Source of the DNA: Rugalucina vietnamica
Taxonomy: Eukaryota; Mollusca; Bivalvia; Lucinida; Lucinidae
Direction: 5' to 3'
DNA: 64,000 nt
NCBI GenBank assembly: GCA_964017185.1
Contig: OZ024883.1
Span: forward strand, 44,074,395 to 44,138,394
Made by a program: the position numbers and the translations under genes. The notes beneath the pieces are model-generated. The model was not told the origin of the DNA. It saw nothing but the letters and a program-made list of their open reading frames with translations, and made no database searches. Of the stretch, positions 54,743-64,000 are shown one piece after another. Each line of letters starts with the position of its first letter. Positions within the stretch are counted from its first letter, which is position 1.

Positions 54743-56143
54743 AGCTCACCTGAGCCGAAGGCTCACAGGTGAGCTTATAAATAGGATAGGCAGGCATCCG
54801 TCGTCCATCGTCGTCCGTCCGTCCGTCCTCCGTCGTCCGTCCACAATTTCAAAGAAGAATATTTCTGAAGCTAGTAGGCCGATCTTGATCAAATTTAATG
54901 TGAACCATAATTGGGTTGGGGGATTGATGGCATTAGGTTTTGGAGCAGATTGTATCAAAATTGTGGTTTCTATGGGAACAGATAGGTCCCATAGACTTAC
55001 AATGGGAAAAACTAAAAAAATCTTCTTCTCTGAAACCACTAGGCCCACAGCTTTGATATTTGGTATGTAGCAATGGCTAATGGTCCTCTACATAAATTGT
55101 GCCATTCGTGCCCCTGGGGTCAAATTTGGCCACGGCCCGGGGGGTCGATAGTCTCCATAGACTTATTATGGGAAAAAAATTAAAAAATCTTCTTCTCTGA
55201 AACCACAGGGCCCACAGCTTTGATATTTGGTATGTGGCAATGGCTAATGGTCCTCTACATAAATTGTGCCAGCCATGCCCCTGGGGTCAAATTTGGCCAC
55301 GCCCCGGGGGTGGATAGTCTCCATAGACTTACAATTGGAAAAACTAAAAAAATCTTCTTCTCTGAAACCACTAGGCTCACAGCTTTGATATTTGGTATGT
55401 AGCAATTTCTAATGGTCAGGACTCTACATAAATTATGCCATTCATGCCCCTGGGGTCAAATTTGGCCATGCCCCGGGGGTTGATAGTCTCCATAGACTTA
55501 CTATGGGAAAAAAACTAAAAAATCTTCTTCTCTGAAACCACAGGGCCCACAGCTTTGATATTTTGTACGTGGCAATGGCTAATGGTCCTCTACATAAATT
55601 GTGCCAATCATGCCCCTGGGGTCAAATTTGGCCATGCCCCGGGGGTCGATAGTCTCCATAGACCTACAATAGGAAAAAAACTAAAAAAATCTTCTTCTCT
55701 GAAACCACTAGGCCAACAGCTTTGATATTCGGTATGTAGCAATGGCTAATGGTCCTCTACATAAATTGTGCCATTCATGCCCCTGGGGTCAAATTTGGCC
55801 ACGCCCGGGGGGGGGGGGGGGGGGGGGGGGGTCGATAGTCTCCATAGACTTACTATGGGAAATAAATTAAAAAATCTTCTTCTCTGAAACCACAGGGCCC
55901 ACAGCTTTGATATTTTGTATGTTGCAATGGCTAATGGTCCTCTACATAAATTGTGCCAATCATGTCCCTGGGGTCAAATTTGGCCACGCCCAGGGGGTCG
56001 ATAGTCTCCATAGACCTACAATAGGAAAAACTAAAAAAATCTTCTTCTCTGAAACCACTAGGCCCACAGCTTTGATATTTGGTATGTAGCAATGTCTAAT
56101 GGTCCTCTACATAAATTATGCCATTCATGCCCCTGGGGTCAAA
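54743..56143 (+). mobile_element. Type-B element, 5' part of the split copy B6
   Basis: Starts AGCTCACCTGAGCCGAAGG and runs through about seven monomers to GGGGTCAAA, where the Spy-like element interrupts. One monomer has its GGGG run expanded to 25 G (55807-55831). It resumes at 61776. Confidence 0.93.
55807..55831. repeat. Poly(G) tract of 25
   Basis: Sister monomers have only four or five G at this position (CGCCCCGGGGGTCGATAG), so the run expanded within this copy or is an assembly artefact. Confidence 0.9.
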
Positions 56144-56179
56144 GGACAAAATTCACGAACCAGCTGAATCGGCCCTGTA

Positions 56180-57605
56180 AATTGCGGAAAAGTCAAACTC
56201 GTTGTATTGAGTGGAAAACGTATTCAATAGCACAAGCAACATTTCATCTCTCAGGGTCTGAACTTTTTTTTCCGATTATATTGGCCCGGGTTGGCACTAC
56301 AGTGTGTTAAACATGGGTAGGTCGCCGGTTTTTCGTGTTTTTGGCCCGATTTTGCATTTTCACTCTCAGATTTGACTGTGGCCACAGCCTTTAACAACGA
56401 TGAAACTTTGAGAGTACAACAGTATTGCAATATGTTTTAGGTTTGTTCAGGTCTCGTTGTTGTTATTGCCTGTGACCATTGTTAAAAATAAACTTTTCTT
56501 CTCTTTTTGTCTTCCAAAACGTCCAAGGATGAGCGCGCCATTGAACGACGACGTCATCGAATCGGGGCACGTAGTATGACGTCATTCAATTAAGCGCACC
56601 TTGCGGAACCGATAATTGATTGTGCTTTAATAAGATTTGTTGTGTGCAAGTGCTCGCTGAGAGAAAAACAAACAGAAACCAGCAAACAAACTTACATACT
56701 GGACAAGACATGCTGAATTTGATTATGACCTGACTTCAAATACGTAGCTAAAATTATGAAACCAATTTTACGGGTGCTCCTGTTGGAAACATTTTGAAGC
56801 CCTATATTATTTGTGACTGATTGATGCACACACACACATGTATTCCCAAACACACGCAGTTCCGTCTTAACACTCACGAAATTATGTTACATGTGGTATT
56901 TTAGAAATCTTACATTACGGAGTTTATTGTGTATGCTGGCTTCTTCCGTTGAATGCGCATTGTCAACAGAGATGTGCTTAGTTAAAGAAAAAAAAAACTC
57001 ATGCTACGGCAGGATGGTCTTCATCATAATCTTTATCGCTGCAGGTCACGTTCTTAATTCATGTCACTGACGGAAATGTCGTTGCATTGTAAAGAGTAGG
57101 CAAGAAGTCTGTACTTCTAGGTCGCTTTTTAACACGAATAACGTGCTACACTCAGCTCCGCCTCAATTTTATGTGTATTTTAGTATTGAAAGAGTAAAAA
57201 CAATGTTGAAAGTTGTATTATTTAACGTAAAATTGCTGAGATGTTTAAACTTTCACAAAAAAGATCGGTAATGATTTTGCCATCTGAGTAGTTTCCCTTT
57301 TCTTTTTCGCATATGGCAAGATCTAGTTTTTTTTTATCCATGACAAAACTTGACAAGGCGTGATCGTCTTAACCTTATTTGAGCCACAACATAGCAGGGA
57401 ATAATTTATTAACTGCATCACAAATGCGTTAAAACAAAGCCTGTGTTGAGCCAGGGCATCTGCGCATTTTCACCAAAATATCGCCCGAGTAAGCCTAGCA
57501 ACCGAAATCATAACGGTTTATCCATTCCTTGCAATTTTAAAAGCACTAGATGATACAGGCTTATGCAGTATCGTCTGTATATTTGTACTTCTACGTCTCT
57601 GTCTA
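56180..57605. other. Interior of the Spy-like element, nothing recognised
   Basis: No transposase motif in any frame. (CA)n-like sequence at 56827-56839. TGACGTCATTC near 56577 and CGACGTCATCG near 56550 are present. Confidence 0.4.
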
Positions 57606-57772
57606 TTGATTGGTTGTATTGGTATGTAGTGTTTTACATTCCACTCAATGGCCATGGTCATATAGAGACGGGACCCCGGTTTAAAGTCTCATCCCGGTAA
57701 GAAAACTTCGGAATCGAACTCACGATGTCAGCTGTGCACTTGGCGATTAGCTTAAAACACTATGTCACGGAG
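57606..57772 (-). mobile_element. tRNA-derived SINE, minus strand
   Basis: On the minus strand, GTGACATAGTGTTTTAAGC (A-box-like) and GTGAGTTCGATTCCG (B box) precede a short body ending near AATACAACC. Imperfect tRNA fold. Confidence 0.6.
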
Positions 57773-58224
57773 GTTTCGTTCTCTGTCTGTGTGTAAGTCT
57801 ACACACGGCGGCCTTCCACTTTGATAATTCGGCAAAATGGACAACAATAGCCTTCATTCCCAAGGCTTAAAAGTTCCGACGCGATGGTCTTGTATACATT
57901 CCTTCCAAGCTAAAACGGTCGCTTGTACTCAACTCATTAGTGTACTGGGTATACAAACCAACCCGATACCAACCATATATCACAGGAAACCAAGGAGAAT
58001 CTGCTTCTCCAGAGTTGACAGTTTACACGGAAACATATTGTAGCTATCTGAGACTGTTATTACCTGATAGTTCGTCTCTCACTAATGAGAAAGACCATCA
58101 TTATTTCTTGAATAGTGCTGATGTGTCACAAACTAAGGCTTCAAGTGCCAGAGAGAGAGTATGGGTCGTCCAGATATGATTCCAGTACATACAATAGATA
58201 AACAAAGTCGGGTGAAGATATGGG
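57773..58224. other. Interior of the Spy-like element, nothing recognised
   Basis: Two overlapping short frames here lack domain features. Confidence 0.35.
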
Positions 58225-58490
58225 CCCCGTCCACTGTCACGTAAAGAAATAGATGGACTGCTTGTGCCTCCAGACAAAGCTTCTACGCTTTTGACTGACC
58301 ATCTGATTACACATTACTGGTTAAACGCTCAGGTCTGAGCCTACCCAGGAAAAGTGGTTCAAGTCAAAACCACCCATACATACAAACCATATGGGCCTAA
58401 TTGGGCGGTTATATTTGAACACTTTTTGGATGCCATGGGTAAATGTCCTATAAAATGTGGGCAACATCTCGAAATGACCTAAGCTGTTGG
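58225..58490 (+). mobile_element. Family F retroposon
   Basis: TCTGAGCCTACCCAGGAAAAG, TCAAAACCACCCATACATAC, GGTTATATTTGAACAC, ATGCCATGGG and GAAATGACCTAAGCTGTTGG, then an AAAG repeat that may be its tail. Confidence 0.72.
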
Positions 58491-58515
58491 AACGCTAAAC
58501 CACAAAAACAGAACA

Positions 58516-58559
<44 letters not shown>

Positions 58560-58570
58560 AAAAAAGAAAA
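58516..58570. repeat. (AAAG)n microsatellite
   Basis: About 12 AAAG units directly after the family F copy. Confidence 0.92.
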
Positions 58571-59094
58571 TGTTGCTATCGTTCTGGCGATCCTTTGAAC
58601 TGAAATGTAAATGATCCAATGTTTTACCCTTTCCATGGCTCTGTTAAACGTAGATTGCTTAAAATGTTGGTTGATTCAAACGGGTTTGTCACGACCTTAA
58701 ACAGGCGTACATGTAGATTGCCATTCAAGTGGCTCGTGACGGCATTTGAACTAGAAAGCGTACACAGAACTGCAAATAATCACATGTACAGAAACATGTA
58801 GCTTCTTGATCTATTGATATAAAAAAGAGCTCTTCGTGACATTTTTTATGTTACCCCATTTGACTGCGCGGTGTCGCAAGAGGTCTGAGGTTTCCAACCC
58901 GGGCTCATGACCGCGTGTAAACCATTTAACTCGTCGTTGATTGTCCGTATGCATGTCCTGGGCATCAAACAACAATACAAACCATTTGAAAGGAAAAAGA
59001 TAATTTGCAGTTTCTTCTTCTTTAATCGCGATAATACTTAGTCTACGAAATGTAGATCTAGTACTTAACAACGTTTTACGCAACAAATAAAGGG
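58571..59094. other. Interior of the Spy-like element, nothing recognised
   Basis: No exon or repeat recognised. Confidence 0.35.
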
Positions 59095-59275
59095 TAGTCG
59101 GGTGGCAATATGGGACCCCGGTCACCCGCCCCGGCATTCGGGCGTGAAGAATTGGCTTGGTTAGCTGGTTATATTTAAAGCCTTTTTTGGTTGTCATGAC
59201 ATCCGTAATTTTGGGTGGGCTGCAAGTCCCATAAAAATGAGACAACGTCCCGACATGATCATAGCTGTTGACCGA
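59095..59275 (+). mobile_element. Family F retroposon, partial
   Basis: GGGTGGCAATATGGGACCCC, GGTTATATTTAAAGCC, GTCATGACATCC and CGACATGATCATAGCTGTTGAC match the family order with the middle deleted. Confidence 0.68.
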
Positions 59276-60364
59276 GACCTAACAAAACATGATATAGACA
59301 CTGTGCGCTACCTGTATTGGAGTTGCCTCCCTTGAAAATAATGTGGCAAATAATAATCATTTTCCCTTATTGTTTTGAATATTATAATGGGGACGTTTTC
59401 TTTATCAATCAAATCAGATAAGATCTTTTTATATTAAAGGAGTTTCGCCTATCAAAGATAAAAATACATTTAAAAAGGTCTTTAAAATGAAAAACAAAAA
59501 TCTTCTCGAATGCACTTTTTATGTTTAATATAAAAATCATACTTTCTCGTTTCGGTCATACTTGTTTAGAATCATTATTTCGTTCTTGAAAAAAATTTGA
59601 ATATCAAATACCGACACGGGTGTGTGGAAACCGATAATTATCGTGACATGTATTCCCCATTAAGCAGATACTGACGCCGACATGTGCATGCGCTTAATGC
59701 ACTAGCATGTCGCCTTAAGAAAACGGGATCGTGGTAATTCATGCAACTTGCGACTGTTAATGTTTGATCGATATTAGTATGATGCACCAATCATTTGTAT
59801 CCCCGTCCCTCTAGGGCCTGGAGCGGGGACACAGAGGGGCTAAAGTGCCGGAATAGTGATGAGTCACGGCAGTACCGGGGATGTGCCGGGCTTTTAATAT
59901 CCCGCAAAAATATGTTATTCCGCAGTATTGCAAAAATACCCGTGTCACACGATATCAACAACCATTTATTAATGAAGAAAAAGCCATTTATTAATATTGA
60001 AATTCACGTGCGCACGTGCTGTTAATACACGGCTTTTACTTATGCTCGTTGCCGGGCGCCACGCAAAGCACGTGCTAATAATGAGAAACTAAGGACGGCC
60101 CGTAATGAGCATAAAAATGAAAGCTTTTACGCGTATGAAAATGTGACGAGGCTGTTAAATATAGTGCACCATTATTTCTTTCGTTTATGCAGAATTTATG
60201 CAATAATAGCGATCAAAAATGATTTTGCCATTCACTAACATTTGCAAGGTCCTTTGGCGAGTGTTGAAAACATCGGGCTACGCCCTCGGTTTTCAACACC
60301 CCTCGGGACCTAGCGAATGTTAATGAATGGAAAACCATGTTTGATCCATATATTGTTGTCAGTC
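59276..60364. other. Interior of the Spy-like element
   Basis: 59800-59930 has CCGGGGATGTGCCGGGCTTT-style sequence similar to 40880-40960. At 60225-60320, TTCACTAACATTTGCAAGG and CTAGCGAATGTTAATGAA, with AAAACATCGGGCTACGCC, form an inverted pair. No gene recognised. Confidence 0.4.
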
Positions 60365-60535
60365 GGCTCTGGGGAGCCGCAACTTTTAGCAGGGACTTTA
60401 TCACAAATCTGACCCCGCATTGCCGGGTTTTTAGCAGAGCTGTAAAAACTGAAAAGTTAAATACAATGTACCCCGCTATGGCCCGGCCCCTGGGGGTGTG
60501 GATATAAATCACAGGTGCATTAAAGCCTCGTCACA
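60365..60535 (+). repeat. Family G dispersed repeat
   Basis: CTTTTAGCAGGGAC, CAAATCTGACCCCGCATTGC, TTTTTAGCAGAGCTGTAAAA, ACTGAAAAGTTAAA and CAGGTGCATTA follow the same order as 41135-41255. Confidence 0.6.
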
Positions 60536-60639
60536 TGTTTATGCGTGTCAAAACTTTATTTAAGTTATTCATTTTTAGCACGTGTTTTGCATGCCAATGC
60601 CGCCCGGTAACTCGTAAAATAGAATAAGCATAAATAAAA

Positions 60640-60874
60640 TGACCCGCGACGCGAGAAAACCGGTCTTTGGGGTTTCTGACCAGGTCCTATACAATCCAAT
60701 CTGAACAGTTACTAAAACAGGCTACAAGCTTGAAATTTCGGATTTAAGAAGAAGAGAAATTTTATCCATGTAGCAAAAACAAAGGCGCTGATCAGCTTCG
60801 CGGTCACTGCGAAGCTGATCTGTGCCTTTGTTTTCGCATAGGCAAAAATCCGGTATTCTCACGATGCGCCGCGA
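60640..60874 (-). mobile_element. Family C MITE nested in the Spy-like element
   Basis: TGACCCGCGACGCGAGAAAACC to CTCACGATGCGCCGCGA with an intact central hairpin. Only a few terminal bases differ from the family. Confidence 0.85.
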
Positions 60875-61740
60875 ATCGTGTATTAACAGCGCGCACTCGC
60901 GAATTGCCCATTTACTTTACGGCTTTCGTCTTAATTAATAAACGCCTGTTCATATTGTGTGAAACTGGTCTATTAATGCAATAAATTACATTTACAAGAA
61001 AAAAATTAAGAATTTACACATTTTATTCATTGCCCTTTCGCCATGCGTGACGGAAACTTGCATCTGTAATATCTCGTCACATAGTTGGCGTATTGGCGCG
61101 TCCAAAAGCATATGCATGCATGTCTTGTTTTAAGCATGATAATGGACCGAGAGAGCAAAATAATGTTCTTTTTCTTAATTGGCAGACTGATGTCACGACC
61201 CGGTATTTGTGCAAGTGCAACAAACTCTGCGTTTCTCCCATGACGTTCCTGTTAACTTTTCGGAGTGACCGATATGGGTCTCTAGATTATTTATTTCTCA
61301 TCAATCTCATATTTTGGAAAACTGTAATAATCATGGTTCATATCTAATGACTGCCACTTTAGATTATCGCACTGTAGATATCGGGCTACTGGAGATATTA
61401 ACAATGCCATACGTTCATTTCTTGTCCTACGTTCATCGCTGATGAATGAAGTTAGGGGGTTGCACCTGTGTAAATCATTGACTAACAGTGTCACGGTAGC
61501 AATGATATCCATTTCCAACTGGTGGTCAGTGAGTGCGAACAGAATATGTTGCATACATAACGCTGCTACGACAAGCGTATAACGTCAATAACGTTATAAA
61601 TTCACTACCCGCGTCGCGTGGGGTAGGGTATGTTAATGACGTCAGAAATGCTTTATAATTACGTCACATGTTTCAAAAATACATTTTCGATCTCAGGAGA
61701 CCTACGTCTATCTTGTATCCACATTTCATTAATTTCTGAT
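60875..61740. other. Interior of the Spy-like element, nothing recognised
   Basis: No transposase or other domain found. Two overlapping short frames near 61093-61554 are not called. Confidence 0.4.
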
Positions 61741-61775
61741 ACAGGGCCGATTTTGGCCATTCGTGAACCTTGTCC

Positions 61776-62236
61776 TTTGGCCAGGTCCTGGAGGTTGATA
61801 GTCTCAATGAACTTGCTATGGGAAAAAAATTCAAAAATCTTCTTCTCTGAAACCACAGGGCACACAGCTTTGATATTTTGTATGTGGCAATGGCTAATGG
61901 TCCTCTACATAAATTGTGCCAGCCATGCCCCTGGGGTAAAATTTGGCCACGCCCCGGGGGTAGATAGTCTCCATAGACTTACAATGGGAAAAACTAAAAA
62001 AAACTTCTTCTCTGAAACCAAAAGGCCCAGAGCTTCTATATTTTGTATGTAGCAATGTTTGGTAGTCCCCATTATAAATTGTGCCAGTCATGCCCCTGGG
62101 TCAAATTTGGCCATGCCCTGGTGGTCAATAGTGTCCATGCATAGACTTTCATTGGTCGATTCTCAATTAATTTTAATCTCATGAGCTTACAATGTGATAA
62201 TCTCTCAGGTGAGCTACAGGACCAATGGTCCTCTAG
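61776..62236 (+). mobile_element. Type-B element, 3' part of the split copy B6
   Basis: Resumes TTTGGCCAGGTCCTGGAGG, exactly the continuation found in copy B3 (39329 onward). It finishes two monomers and the 3' terminus CTCTCAGGTGAGCTACAGG ... CTCTAG|T. Confidence 0.93.
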
Positions 62237-62248
62237 TTTTAATATGTT

Positions 62249-62425
62249 ACTTCAAAATATAGATTGTGGGTGCATGTTGGAATGGCCTCACTGAGGCAGT
62301 TTTAACGAGTACCCACAATCTATGTTTTGGATTAAAAATAAGAAAAAATAGGTATACCCCTGCAAACCCCAGTTTTTCTATATAAAAGTGGGGTTGAAGG
62401 GGGCATTTCATGGACATGTTTCCTG
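62249..62425 (+). mobile_element. Family D MITE, left end missing
   Basis: ATAGATTGTGGGTGCATGTTG, the centre GCCTCACTGAGGCAG, and GAGTACCCACAATCTATG through GGGGGCATTTCATGGACATG. The copy B6 terminus lies 12 bp to its left. Confidence 0.8.
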
Positions 62426-62726
62426 TTGAGACATGTTAAGCATCCTATTATATAAGTTAATTACTTAGGATTTGTTAGCTCCATCCCAACATGACTGAAA
62501 AAATGGTGACTGGTACTTAAGGCATTAACTGAAACATTTATGAATTTGTATATATCATGATTTTTTTTATTAATTTCCAATTTTCAGGTAATGCTTTTTC
62601 ATTTTGTTCAAAATGTAGGTGATGAGCACATGTGCACTTGTTCCATAATGTAAACCCCGGGTTAAGACCAAAAAAAAAAAAAGAATTTGATAGACATGTA
62701 TCTCCACACACACCGGTTTTGCTATA
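62426..62726. other. Spacer, nothing recognised
   Basis: AT-rich. An A run lies near 62671-62682. Confidence 0.4.
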
Positions 62727-62945
62727 TGAGCTGCGTCATGAGAAAACCAGCATTCTGTATATGCAAAACCAAAGGCGCAGATCAGTTTCGCAGTCACTGC
62801 AAAGCTGATCAGTGCTTTTGTTGTACAAATCATCTACTTTCTAAATCCAAGATTTCCTGTCTCTGGCCCTTTCCTGTGAATACAGCTCGATTTGTGTCAG
62901 ACCTGGTCAAATACCACATTGTTGGTTTTCTCATGAGGTAGCTCA
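62727..62945 (+). mobile_element. Family C palindromic MITE
   Basis: TGAGCTGCGTCATGAG to CTCATGAGGTAGCTCA, flanked by TATA on both sides. The arm between the hairpin and the right terminus is shortened by about 17 bp. Confidence 0.88.
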
Positions 62946-63092
62946 TATATTGGTGTGTGGTGTGAATGGGTGAAGGGCTGACAGCCATTAAATTTTACCA
63001 AGGCAAGTATAAAATATCAAATTTATAATACAGAATCAAAACATTTTCTTCATTTTTGATTAAACCTTTTAAAAATGATGCACAGCAATATT

Positions 63093-63328
63093 TGAGCCGC
63101 CCCATGGGAAAACCAACAATCTGCATATGCGAAAACAAAGGCGCAGATCAGCTTCGCGGTAACCGCGAAGCTGATCAGCGCCTTTGTTTTCGCTACTCGG
63201 ATAGTACAATTCCTCCTCTACTTAACTCCAAAATTTCAAGGTTCTAGCCTGCTTCTGTGACTGTACAGGCCGGCTTGTGTCGGACCTGTTCGGAAACCAC
63301 ATTGTTGGTTTTCCCACGAGACGGCTCA
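63093..63328 (+). mobile_element. Family C palindromic MITE, full length
   Basis: 236 bp, TGAGCCGCCCCATGGG to CACGAGACGGCTCA, with a perfect GCTTCGCGGTAACCGCGAAGC centre. Among the least diverged copies, so probably young. Confidence 0.93.
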
Positions 63329-63357
63329 TTTGTATTTTGCTAAAGTGTTTGGAGTTA

Positions 63358-63921
63358 ATGAAGGTGGGGAGTGGGGGAGGAGCTAATAACCTTGCATATT
63401 ACATGTAGCTCTTTTGAGTGGTAAGGAAGGTGGGGAGTGGGGGAGGAGCTAATAACCTTGCATATTACATGTAGCTCTTTTGAGTGGTAAGGAAGGTGGG
63501 GTTGGGGGAGGAGCTAATAACCTTGCATATTACATGTAGCTCTTTTGAGTGGTAAGGAAGGTGGGGGGGTGGGGGAGGAGCTAATAACCTTGCATATTAC
63601 ATGTAGCTCTTTTGAGTGGTAAGGAAGGTGGGGAGTGGGGGAGGAGCTAATAACCTTGCATATTACATGTAGCTCTAGTGGGGGAGGAGCTAATAACCTT
63701 GCATATTACATGTAGCTCTAGTGGGGGAGGAGCTAATAACCTTGCATATTACATGTAGCTCTTTTGAGTGGTAAGGAAGGTGGGGAGTGGGGGAGGAGCT
63801 AATAACCTTGCATATTACATGTAGCTCTAGTGGGGGAGGAGCTAATAACCTTGCATATTACATGTAGCTCTAGTGGGGGAGGAGCTAATAACCTTGCATA
63901 TTACATGTAGCTCTTTTGAGT
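63358..63921 (+). repeat. Minisatellite with 66 bp and 43 bp units
   Basis: Ten copies of a core (GGGGGAGGAGCTAATAACC, then TTGCATATTACATGTAGCTC). Successive spacings are long four times, short twice, long once, short twice. Long units carry the extra TTTTGAGTGGTAAGGAAGG block. Copy-to-copy identity is near complete, indicating recent expansion or active homogenisation. Confidence 0.95.
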
Positions 63922-64000
63922 GCTAAAATTTCATTACTGTGTTTAACTATTTTTATTGGTGTGGGTTAAAGCCCCACATGGTGCACATGTGAGACAAGCC
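63922..64000. other. Right edge, nothing recognised
   Basis: Short unassigned sequence ending GTGAGACAAGCC. Confidence 0.3.

Larger units (their letters stand above)
56144..61775. mobile_element. Spy-like TIR element (5.6 kb), inserted between AAA and TTT without duplication
   Basis: The left end GGACAAAATTCACGAA ... AATCGGCCCTGTA is matched by the complement of the right end, TACAGGGCCGATTTTGG ... TTCGTGAACCTTGTCC, over about 36 bp with roughly nine mismatches. Outside are AAA (56141-56143) and TTT (61776-61778). The sister type-B copies read GGGGTCAAATTTGGCC here, so the empty site is restored exactly, with no bases duplicated or lost. Spy elements are known for insertion at AAA^TTT without target-site duplication. 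The interior has no recognisable transposase and carries SINE, family F, G and C insertions. Confidence 0.8.

Noticed and set aside
32369-62052. Many 60-155 residue frames with the recurring peptide KIFFSETT.PTALIF
   Set aside because: They are read-through of type-B tandem monomers in several frames and both strands. They differ by frame between copies and have no start, splice or domain logic.
63358-63921. CRISPR array
   Set aside because: Repeats and spacers are both constant, so there are no variable spacers; the sequence is eukaryotic and intron-bearing. It is a minisatellite.

Overview
Eukaryotic, intron-bearing, AT-rich DNA, most likely from a bivalve or related mollusc. The reasons are AGCTCACCTGAGC-ended elements carrying internal tandem cores, tRNA-derived SINEs, several palindromic MITE families and a PHD-finger non-LTR retrotransposon. 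No species can be named. There is no operon, Shine-Dalgarno or prokaryotic gene structure. Nearly every small open reading frame here is a by-product of repeats.

Host genes: (1) at 1829-2028 (+) is the terminal exon of an IAP/BIRC-type protein with a complete C3HC4 RING finger, broken by one in-frame TGA. (2) From 24942 to 54578 (+) are five phase-compatible exons of a coiled-coil protein whose N-terminus resembles ICE1, the scaffold of the little elongation complex. Its fourth intron in this window is about 23.6 kb and consists largely of transposable elements. The gene continues past the right edge.

Layout. 1-1561: 3' part of a type-A AGCTCACC element. 1.8-2.0 kb: RING exon. 2.0-16.7 kb: intergenic DNA with foldback elements (3.5-4.4, 5.3-6.2, 6.7-8.5 kb), CT microsatellites, tRNA-SINEs and palindromic MITEs. 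16.7-24.0 kb: one CR1/L2-like LINE on the minus strand (2A-like peptide, two PHD fingers, endonuclease, reverse transcriptase), split by a 3.4 kb insertion that holds a 1.4 kb TIR element, which in turn holds a 108 bp palindrome with five TGACGTCA sites. 24.4-31.2 kb: ICE1-like exons among family C and D palindromic MITEs. 31.2-54.5 kb: the giant intron, with five type-B elements (one inverted), three type-A elements, a hAT-like element inside a TTTC microsatellite, and a 335 bp tandem repeat carrying RFX X-box palindromes that three transposons have interrupted. 54.7-62.2 kb: a sixth type-B copy split exactly at AAA|TTT by a 5.6 kb element with imperfect terminal inverted repeats and no target-site duplication, the signature of the Spy group. 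63.4-63.9 kb: a minisatellite with 66 and 43 bp spacings.

The main interest is transposon archaeology. Nested insertions let empty sites be read from sister copies, so target-site behaviour can be inferred directly: T|T without duplication for types A/B, AAA|TTT without duplication for the Spy-like element, TA for family C and the 3.5 kb element, and 7-9 bp for a TAGGGAGG-ended element. All functional assignments rest on reading motifs by eye; no database search was run.
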